A stretch of DNA of 7,686 nucleotides from Quisquiliibacterium sp. (GTDB lineage: Bacteria; Pseudomonadota; Gammaproteobacteria; Burkholderiales; Burkholderiaceae_E), in NCBI GenBank assembly GCA_030830765.1, contig JAURMJ010000384.1:1-7686 (forward strand), written 5' to 3'. The position numbers and the translations under genes are program-made. Positions 1 through 4,673 of the stretch are shown here, piece by piece (the stretch's first letter is position 1; each line of letters starts with the position of its first letter). Under the pieces are notes generated by a model. The model did no database searches. It saw only the letters and a program-made list of their open reading frames with translations, and was not told the origin of the DNA.

Positions 1-20
1 CGCTCAAGCTTGCTGGCCAT
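1..20 (-). CDS. 5' end of a gene following rph, probably rdgB (dITP/XTP pyrophosphatase), cut by the window edge
   Basis: Only the first six codons and part of a seventh are in the window, reading M-A-S-K-L-E. An ATG at 20-18 is preceded by a strong Shine-Dalgarno sequence (AGGGG at 31-27 on the minus strand, 6 nt before the ATG), and it starts 15 nt after the rph stop, so a real gene start is likely. In many proteobacteria rph is followed by rdgB, whose product hydrolyses non-canonical purine NTPs (dITP, XTP) to keep them out of nucleic acids. The identity is inferred from gene order alone; six residues cannot show it. Confidence 0.45.
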
Positions 21-26
21 GGAAAG

Positions 27-31
27 CCCCT
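27..31 (-). promoter_or_regulatory. Shine-Dalgarno site of the partial gene after rph
   Basis: AGGGG on the minus strand ends 6 nt before the ATG at 20-18. It is among the best-placed ribosome binding sites in the window and is the main evidence that a gene starts there. Confidence 0.6.
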
Positions 32-35
32 GTGA

Positions 36-791
36 TCAGGTGTTCAGCTCGGCAGCCAGCGCCGCACGCTGGGCGCTGATCAGATCGCAGATTCCTTTTC
101 GGGCGAGCTCAAGAAGCGTATCGACCTGACCACGCGAGAACGGCGCCCCTTCGGCGGTGCCCTGGATTTCGACAAAGCCGCCGGCTCCGGTCATCACGAC
201 ATTCATATCGGTATCGCAGTCGGAGTCCTCGGCATAGTCCAGATCGAGCACAGGTTGTCCGCGATAGATGCCAACCGAGATTGCAGCCACCGCATCGAGA
301 ATCGGACTTTGCGAGATTGCCTCCTGGCGCAGCAGCAGGTTCACGGCATCCTGCGCCGCAACCCAGGCGCCGGTGATCGCTGCAGTGCGTGTACCGCCGT
401 CGGCCTGCAACACATCGCAATCGAGCTGAATGGTCCGTTCACCAAGTTTTTCGAGGTCAAAAACCGCGCGCAGACTGCGCCCGATCAGCCGTTGAATCTC
501 CTGGGTGCGTCCGGACTGCTTACCCCGTGCAGCCTCGCGATCGCTGCGGGTATGCGTGGCACGCGGCAGCATGCCGTATTCGGCAGTCAGCCAACCCTGC
601 CCTCGCCCTTTCAGGAAACCGGGGACGCGGTCTTCAACGCTGGCGGTACACAACACCCGCGTCTGCCCAAATTCGACAAGCACAGACCCTTCGGCATGGC
701 GGGTGAAGCCACGAGTGATCTTCACTGGGCGAAGCGAATCGAAGGGGCGCCCATCAGGGCGACGAACGGAGATTTCAGCGGAATCAGTCAT
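36..791 (-). CDS. rph: Ribonuclease PH (3'-5' phosphorolytic exoribonuclease)
   Basis: RNase PH removes nucleotides from RNA 3' ends using phosphate, acting on tRNA precursors and structured RNA in the cytoplasm as a hexameric ring. The 251-residue product is close to the usual 238-240. Visible signatures are [18 protein letters not shown] (21-38), the [16 protein letters not shown] stretch (64-79), [15 protein letters not shown] (94-108), the phosphate-binding GTR in [14 protein letters not shown] (126-139), and the acidic metal-site region [16 protein letters not shown] (182-197). The frame stays open upstream to 974, but only the ATG at 791 gives the family's N-terminus, and the longer frame runs into the phosphatase gene. 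A GAGG lies directly against the ATG with no spacer, so its Shine-Dalgarno is poorly placed; translation may depend on coupling to the phosphatase gene, which ends 16 nt upstream. Identification is firm. Confidence 0.97.
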   Translation of the reverse strand: MTDSAEISVRRPDGRPFDSLRPVKITRGFTRHAEGSVLVEFGQTRVLCTASVEDRVPGFLKGRGQGWLTAEYGMLPRATHTRSDREAARGKQSGRTQEIQRLIGRSLRAVFDLEKLGERTIQLDCDVLQADGGTRTAAITGAWVAAQDAVNLLLRQEAISQSPILDAVAAISVGIYRGQPVLDLDYAEDSDCDTDMNVVMTGAGGFVEIQGTAEGAPFSRGQVDTLLELARKGICDLISAQRAALAAELNT

Positions 792-799
792 CCTCGCAT
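788..799 (-). other. Three-codon mini-ORF (M-R-G) overlapping the rph start
   Basis: ATG CGA GGA TGA on the minus strand lies between the phosphatase stop and rph, and its stop overlaps the rph start as ATGA. The rph ATG has no well-spaced Shine-Dalgarno, so coupling through this site is possible. It has no good ribosome binding site itself, and chance is a fair explanation. Confidence 0.2.
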
Positions 800-807
800 T
801 GTAAGGC

Positions 808-1722
808 TCAGGCTCGGTGTTTACCGGATTTGCCAATCGCCGAGCGGATCTCACTGATCGTTCGATCAATGTCGTCCTCAGAAAGGGGGTTCGAGACGTC
901 GGCAGCCAGATCATCGAAAACGATGGTCGAAGTAACTCCACCAGCCGCGAGCGTCCCGGCAGACATCGTGTCAACGCCTCGCTCCTGATCCTCCCAACTC
1001 ATCAGCAGCGCGGTCGCGTTGTCAGCCATCCGACCCGACACGCGAACAGCCTCTTCAACCAGCGCGGGCACCACCGCACTGACGGTTCCGCTGCCCACGC
1101 GATTGCAGAGCGTGGTCTCGGCAAATGCCGACCAGACACCATCGGAGCAAAGCAAAAACCGGTCGCCTGGCTCGAGCTCCACAGGTCCGCCGAATTCAAT
1201 CAAGGGCTGAAACGGTGATCCCAGGCAGCTCAGTACCTTATTGCGCTCCGGATGCATCATCTGTTCATGCGGCTTGAGCACCCCCATTGCGACCAGACTT
1301 TCGACTTTTGAATGGTCGCGCGTGCGCTGCTGCAATCGCGATCCACGCAACCAGTAGAGCCGGGAATCCCCAGCATGCGCCCACCACGCCTGACCGTCCT
1401 GAACGATGCAGGCTACGATCGTGGTTCGTGGCGCTTCGGGAAGCCGATTCAGCACCTGGTACTTCAAGGTTTCCCGATGCGCCTCGCGCAGCGCGAAATC
1501 AAGGAAACCATGCGGATCGACCAGACGCGGTCGGGCCGATTTGTTGAACAGAGAAGCGATGATCTGTGTCGCGATCTGCGCCGCCACCTCACCCTTCAGG
1601 TGACCGCCCATCCCGTCTGCCACCAGCATCAGCAGACTGTCGCGCGTGAAGCAGTAACCCATGCGATCCTGGTTGTTCGCACGCGCGCCGATGTCCGTGT
1701 CCTGAAAAATCGAAAACCGCAT
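808..1722 (-). CDS. PP2C-family Ser/Thr protein phosphatase, partner of the adjacent kinase
   Basis: This is a cytoplasmic metal-dependent (PPM/PP2C) phosphatase of 304 residues, expected to remove phosphate from Ser/Thr and so oppose the kinase just upstream. Numbering from the ATG at 1722, the motifs are NQD (17-19), the metal-binding DGMGGH (36-41), AGDSR (117-121), RDHS (135-138), SDG with the metal Asp at 194, and DNAT (234-237). The catalytic core ends near residue 245. A tail of about 60 residues follows, ending in an acidic, probably helical segment (roughly 275-297); I see no membrane segment. The frame also opens at a TTG (1734) overlapping the kinase stop, but the ATG at 1722 gives the usual start MRFSIFQ and lies 12 nt after an AAGGA. 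The gene starts 8 nt after the kinase stop, so the two are very likely co-transcribed. The substrate is unknown. Confidence 0.93.
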   Translation of the reverse strand: MRFSIFQDTDIGARANNQDRMGYCFTRDSLLMLVADGMGGHLKGEVAAQIATQIIASLFNKSARPRLVDPHGFLDFALREAHRETLKYQVLNRLPEAPRTTIVACIVQDGQAWWAHAGDSRLYWLRGSRLQQRTRDHSKVESLVAMGVLKPHEQMMHPERNKVLSCLGSPFQPLIEFGGPVELEPGDRFLLCSDGVWSAFAETTLCNRVGSGTVSAVVPALVEEAVRVSGRMADNATALLMSWEDQERGVDTMSAGTLAAGGVTSTIVFDDLAADVSNPLSEDDIDRTISEIRSAIGKSGKHRA

Positions 1723-1730
1723 GGCTTGCT

Positions 1731-2741
1731 TCAATCCTTGAGCAGAGTCGTCAGGTCGTCCTCATCGCGACGCCACGGAGTCAACCGACCGGCGAGGTTG
1801 TCAAGCCAGCTGCTCTTGCCTTGCCTGTTCGACAACTCCATTTCGAGACGCGCATTTCCACCCCGCAACACGCGCTGTAGTGCAAACACGCTTTGCGGGC
1901 GCTCCAGCGGGTTCAGCTTCATGCACCAGGCCACCAGGTCGACCAGGTGTCGGGAATAGCGCTTTTCCAGCTCGAGAAACTGCCTTGCCATCTTGTCTTC
2001 GAGCGGGCGCTGATCGGCCGGCTGAGGCGGTGCCCCCATCATCGAAGCAAACATGCTGGCACCAAGGCCGTAGATGTCGGTCCAGGGGCCCATTTGCTGC
2101 GCCTTGCGATACAGCTCGGGGGCGGCAAAACCCGGGGTGTACATCGGAAAAAGCTTCGGCGCGTCCTGTGTCAGTGTCTGCCTGGCCGCACCAAAGTCGA
2201 GCAGGATCGGTGTTCCATCCATCCGCAGATAAATATTGGCCGGCTTCAGATCCAGATGAAGCAAACGGTTAGCATGCACTTCGCGCAGCCCGTTCATGAC
2301 CTGATCGAAAATCCGGCGAACAAACCGCTCGGCAATCACCGTCTTGTCCTCGCGCCCGCGATTGCGAAGGATGACCTCCTGCAGACTGCGTCCCTGCTCA
2401 TAGGCCATCACCATGTAGACCGTTTCATTATCGCGAAAGAAATTCGCAACCCTGACCACGTTCGGGTGCATGATCCTCGCCAGGGCCCGGCCCTCCTCGA
2501 AGAAACATTTCAGGCCGTTTCGATAGATCGCAATGTTCTCGGTGGCGATGGTCGGCACCAACGCACCCTTGTCGCGACGCACCAGCGTGCTTGGCAGAAA
2601 TTCCTTGATCGCATAGCGATTCCCGCTTTCGTCGTCGGCAAGATAGACGATCGAGAACCCGCCGCTCGAGATCTTTCTTAGAATACGGTAGCCACCGATT
2701 TCGAGACCGTCCGGCAATGGTGCGTTTTTCTGACTTGCCAT
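1731..2741 (-). CDS. Hanks-type Ser/Thr protein kinase, soluble, with HLD in place of HRD
   Basis: The 336-residue protein carries a full bacterial Ser/Thr kinase domain at about 18-293. Visible are a Gly-rich loop (SSGGFSIVY, 25-33), the ATP lysine in YAIK (K46), a likely helix-C glutamate (E82/E83), the catalytic loop HLDLKPANI (162-170, Asp164 and Asn169), the Mg-binding DFG (182-184), APE (207-209) and DIYGLG (222-227). All core catalytic residues are present, so it should be active. The Arg of HRD is Leu, which makes it a non-RD kinase, a class usually not switched on by activation-loop phosphorylation. There is no transmembrane helix, PASTA repeat or FHA domain; the C-terminal 40 residues are polar. 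The ATG at 2741 begins the natural N-terminus; the Shine-Dalgarno is weak. It opens the minus-strand unit kinase - phosphatase - rph and is divergent from yicC. Targets are unknown; neighbours such as YicC or RNase PH are guesses. Confidence 0.94.
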   Translation of the reverse strand: MASQKNAPLPDGLEIGGYRILRKISSGGFSIVYLADDESGNRYAIKEFLPSTLVRRDKGALVPTIATENIAIYRNGLKCFFEEGRALARIMHPNVVRVANFFRDNETVYMVMAYEQGRSLQEVILRNRGREDKTVIAERFVRRIFDQVMNGLREVHANRLLHLDLKPANIYLRMDGTPILLDFGAARQTLTQDAPKLFPMYTPGFAAPELYRKAQQMGPWTDIYGLGASMFASMMGAPPQPADQRPLEDKMARQFLELEKRYSRHLVDLVAWCMKLNPLERPQSVFALQRVLRGGNARLEMELSNRQGKSSWLDNLAGRLTPWRRDEDDLTTLLKD

Positions 2742-2769
2742 GCGTGCTGCAGCCGCTCTCTGTGGGTCA

Positions 2770-2783
2770 GCCCGAATCCGGGC
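2770..2783. repeat. Inverted repeat, copy 1 of the CCGAATCCGG element
   Basis: GCCCG-AATC-CGGGC has 5-nt arms around a 4-nt centre. Its core CCGAATCCGG (2772-2781) is identical to the core of the second copy exactly 35 nt downstream. It could be a protein-binding site or a small hairpin; the function is unknown. Confidence 0.55.
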
Positions 2784-2805
2784 AGTTCAGCAATTCCCAG
2801 TCTCC

Positions 2806-2817
2806 GCCGAATCCGGC
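2806..2817. repeat. Inverted repeat, copy 2 of the CCGAATCCGG element
   Basis: GCCG-AATC-CGGC has 4-nt arms around the same AATC centre as copy 1. The shared core lies at 2807-2816, and both copies are followed by CAG. The 35-nt spacing puts the two copies about 3.3 helical turns apart. The function is unknown. Confidence 0.55.
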
Positions 2818-2886
2818 AGGATCCGATCAATCCACACACATTGTTTCATACCAGCCATCGTGTCAGAACCCGACAACATTCACAGT

Positions 2887-3771
2887 ATGACCGGCTATGC
2901 GCTGGTCAGCAGCGATACGCCTGCAGGCCGCATCGGCGTCGAGCTCAGAAGTATCAACTCAAGATTTCTGGATCTGGCGTTCCGGATGCCCGACGAGCTA
3001 CGCAGCGCGGAGCCGGCCCTGCGCGAGCAGATCACTGCCTCTTTGGCCCGCGGCAAGGTCGAGTGCCGTGTCACGCTGCACAGGCTTCCCAGCAGCAGTG
3101 AACAATCGAAAATCGATCGAGGGCTGCTGGGGCAACTGCTGACTTCCGCCGAAGAGATCCGCACCATGGCTCCGGACGCACAGCCCCTGTCGGTTGGAGA
3201 GCTGATGCGCTGGCCAGGTGTTTTCATCGAACCGACACTCGACCCCGAGACTTTGTCGCGTGAAGTCGCCGCCCTCGGCCGTCAGGCTCTGGTTGAACTG
3301 CGCGCAAGCCGAGGACGCGAAGGTGCCCGGTTGGCGCAAGTCATTCTCGAGCGCGCGGTTCGCATGCGCGAAATCGTCATCCAGCTTCAAGCGCATGTCC
3401 CGCAGCTGCTCACCACCTTCGAACAAAAGCTGGTCGACCGATTGCGGGCTGCATTGACCGACGCCACCAGCGGTCACGCCTTGCCAACCGACGAGGCAAT
3501 GGAACGTATCCGACAGGAGGTGGTTCTGCATGGCTTGCGGATTGACGTTGCCGAGGAGATCTCAAGGCTGCTCGTGCATCTGGATGAGCTCGAGCGAATC
3601 GTTCGCGGCGCGGGCACGGTCGGCAAACGCCTGGATTTCCTGATGCAGGAACTCAACCGTGAAGCCAACACACTGGGATCAAAAGCTGCCAGTATTGACC
3701 TGAATAACAGTGCGGTCGAGCTCAAGCTGCTGATCGAACAAATTCGAGAACAGGTACAGAATCTTGAATAA
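2887..3771 (+). CDS. yicC: YicC/YloC-family endoribonuclease
   Basis: YicC-family proteins are cytoplasmic endoribonucleases; the E. coli member has been linked to decay of the small RNA RyhB. The 294-residue product matches the usual 287-295. The N-terminal YicC domain opens with MTGYALV and continues with ELRSINSRFLDLAFRMPDEL (19-38) and LARGKVEC (53-60). The C-terminal DUF1732 part shows DVAEEISRLLVHLDEL (220-235) and the hallmark GKRLDFLMQELNREANTLGSKA (246-267). The start is uncertain. I chose the ATG at 2887 (MTGY); a GTG at 2860 would add nine residues. Many family members begin M-I-x-S-M-T, and here the residues before MTGY are N-I-H-S, encoded without a standard start codon apart from a possible rare ATT at 2878. 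None of these starts has a clear Shine-Dalgarno. The open frame back to 2740 runs into the kinase gene and is not supported. It is the first gene of the plus-strand operon and overlaps gmk by 8 nt. Confidence 0.93.
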   Translation: MTGYALVSSDTPAGRIGVELRSINSRFLDLAFRMPDELRSAEPALREQITASLARGKVECRVTLHRLPSSSEQSKIDRGLLGQLLTSAEEIRTMAPDAQPLSVGELMRWPGVFIEPTLDPETLSREVAALGRQALVELRASRGREGARLAQVILERAVRMREIVIQLQAHVPQLLTTFEQKLVDRLRAALTDATSGHALPTDEAMERIRQEVVLHGLRIDVAEEISRLLVHLDELERIVRGAGTVGKRLDFLMQELNREANTLGSKAASIDLNNSAVELKLLIEQIREQVQNLE

Positions 3772-4432
3772 ATCCGCCTTTGCCCCTTCGCCCGGCGCCG
3801 GCAGCCTGTTTGTGATCGTAGCCCCCTCAGGGGCCGGCAAGACGTCTTTGGTGCGCGCAATGATGAACGAGCGCCCGGCCGTTGAACTGTCGATTTCTTG
3901 CACCACGCGGGCACCGCGCCCCGGCGAAAGCGACGGGCGGGACTACTGGTTCATTGACCGCGCCGAATTCGAGCAGCGCCGCGACGCTGGCGAGTTTCTC
4001 GAGTGGGCTGAAGTCCATGGCAATCTGTATGGCACCTCACGCCAGTGGATCGCTTCGCGCATCGCGGCCGGCAAGGACATCGTGCTCGAAATCGATTGGC
4101 AGGGCGCAGTTCAGGTGCAACAGCTTTTTCCGGACGCCATTGGGGTTTTCATTGCCCCGCCGTCGATGGAGACTCTGCGCGAGCGTCTCGAGCGCCGGGG
4201 ACAGGATTCAGATGAGGTCATCGAGCGTCGGATGACGGCCGCACGCGGCGAATTGGATCAGGCGCATCGCTTCCAATATGTTATTATTAATCAAGAGTTT
4301 GCGACGGCTTTGCAACAGCTGATCTGCCTCGTCGACAGCGCGGGTCTGCGCTTCGAGAAGCAGCAGGCGCGCGAGCCGAATTTGTTTGACCGACTGTTTC
4401 CACGGCAGCACGCCGGTAGAGGCAGCCGTTGA
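3764..4432 (+). CDS. gmk: Guanylate kinase (TTG start)
   Basis: Gmk phosphorylates GMP to GDP with ATP, an essential step toward GTP and the guanine pool that feeds (p)ppGpp. The 222-residue protein shows the P-loop APSGAGKTS (20-28), the GMP-binding region [19 protein letters not shown] (45-63), [12 protein letters not shown] (80-91), the LEIDWQGA segment (108-115) and lid-region arginines in RERLERRGQ (139-147). It starts at TTG (3764), inside the end of yicC, with an AGG 9 nt upstream. No ATG occurs before the P-loop, so a non-ATG start is required. About 13 residues precede the first beta strand and the C-terminus has a short basic tail (R-Q-H-A-G-R-G-S-R). The 8-nt overlap with yicC implies translational coupling. 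Around 4274-4294 the codons turn A/T-rich, unlike the rest of the gene. Confidence 0.97.
   Translation: MNKSAFAPSPGAGSLFVIVAPSGAGKTSLVRAMMNERPAVELSISCTTRAPRPGESDGRDYWFIDRAEFEQRRDAGEFLEWAEVHGNLYGTSRQWIASRIAAGKDIVLEIDWQGAVQVQQLFPDAIGVFIAPPSMETLRERLERRGQDSDEVIERRMTAARGELDQAHRFQYVIINQEFATALQQLICLVDSAGLRFEKQQAREPNLFDRLFPRQHAGRGSR
4253..4287 (+). promoter_or_regulatory. Possible internal promoter for rpoZ-spoT inside gmk
   Basis: TTGGAT (4253-4258) and TATGTT (4277-4282) are 18 nt apart, with an overlapping TATTAT at 4282-4287 that matches five of six bases of the -10 consensus. They sit in the only strongly A/T-rich patch of the gene, about 165 nt before the rpoZ start. The -35 match is poor (3 of 6), so this is a weak prediction from sequence alone. 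Confidence 0.2.
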
Positions 4433-4449
4433 TTTTCAGGGGTGTAAAG

Positions 4450-4653
4450 ATGGCTCGCATCACAGTTGAAGATTGCCTGAAACAGATTCCGAACCGCTTC
4501 GAGCTTGCTCTCGCAGCCACCTATCGCGCCCGCATGCTTGCCCAAGGCCACACGCCCAAGGTCGACAACAAAGACAAGCCCACCGTGCTCGCTCTGCGCG
4601 AAATCGCTGCCGGCAAGGTCGGCATCGAGATGCTGCGGCGGGTTCCCACCTGA
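4450..4653 (+). CDS. rpoZ: RNA polymerase omega subunit
   Basis: Omega binds the beta' subunit, helps RNA polymerase assemble and, in proteobacteria, forms part of ppGpp site 1. The 67-residue protein opens with [20 protein letters not shown], followed by AATYRARML (22-30) and [20 protein letters not shown] (43-62), all diagnostic of the family. The length suits betaproteobacteria; E. coli omega is 91 residues. The ATG at 4450 was chosen over the open frame from 4429 because it gives the family's N-terminus and has an AGGGG about 8 nt upstream. It lies 17 nt after gmk and 20 nt before spoT, the usual gmk-rpoZ-spoT operon. The stop TGA overlaps an out-of-frame ATG (TGATG) that opens a three-codon mini-ORF. 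Confidence 0.97.
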   Translation: MARITVEDCLKQIPNRFELALAATYRARMLAQGHTPKVDNKDKPTVLALREIAAGKVGIEMLRRVPT

Positions 4654-4664
4654 TGCACGGCTGA
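4653..4664 (+). other. Three-codon mini-ORF (M-H-G) between rpoZ and spoT
   Basis: ATG CAC GGC TGA overlaps the rpoZ stop by one base (TGATG) and ends 9 nt before the spoT ATG, in the spoT frame. TGATG junctions commonly allow a terminating ribosome to restart. Because spoT has no strong Shine-Dalgarno of its own, this could help pass ribosomes on to it. It may equally be chance. Confidence 0.25.
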
Positions 4665-4673
4665 CCCGGTTTC

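Larger units (their letters stand above)
2742..2886. promoter_or_regulatory. Divergent intergenic region between the kinase and yicC operons
   Basis: This 145-nt gap separates the start of the minus-strand kinase unit from the plus-strand yicC-gmk-rpoZ-spoT unit and must carry at least part of the promoters for both. I cannot point to a convincing sigma-70 promoter; TTGTTT at 2841 has no good -10 box 16-18 nt downstream. The clearest structure is a pair of related inverted repeats, listed separately. If yicC starts at the GTG at 2860, the gap shrinks to 118 nt. Confidence 0.6.

Noticed and set aside
255..857. Plus-strand open frame of 200 codons antisense to rph
   Set aside because: It lies wholly opposite rph and the end of the phosphatase gene, resembles no family I know, and such frames are common opposite GC-rich genes.
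792..974. N-terminal extension of RNase PH from a start at 974
   Set aside because: It overlaps the phosphatase gene and adds 61 residues not found in RNase PH; the family N-terminus fits the ATG at 791.
1312..1959. Plus-strand open frame of 215 codons across the phosphatase-kinase junction
   Set aside because: It is antisense to two firmly identified genes, with low-complexity Arg/Ser/Pro composition typical of a wrong frame.
1893..2681. Plus-strand open frame of 262 codons antisense to the kinase
   Set aside because: The kinase frame is unmistakable and the antisense product has no recognisable motif; it is a by-product of codon bias.
2841..2869. TTGTTT as a -35 box for yicC
   Set aside because: The hexamer at the right distance (CAGAAC) matches only three of six -10 positions, and the element would overlap the possible GTG start.
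4429..4449. Seven-residue longer start of omega at 4429
   Set aside because: It overlaps the gmk stop and has no placed ribosome binding site; ATG 4450 matches the family start [10 protein letters not shown] and has AGGGG upstream.
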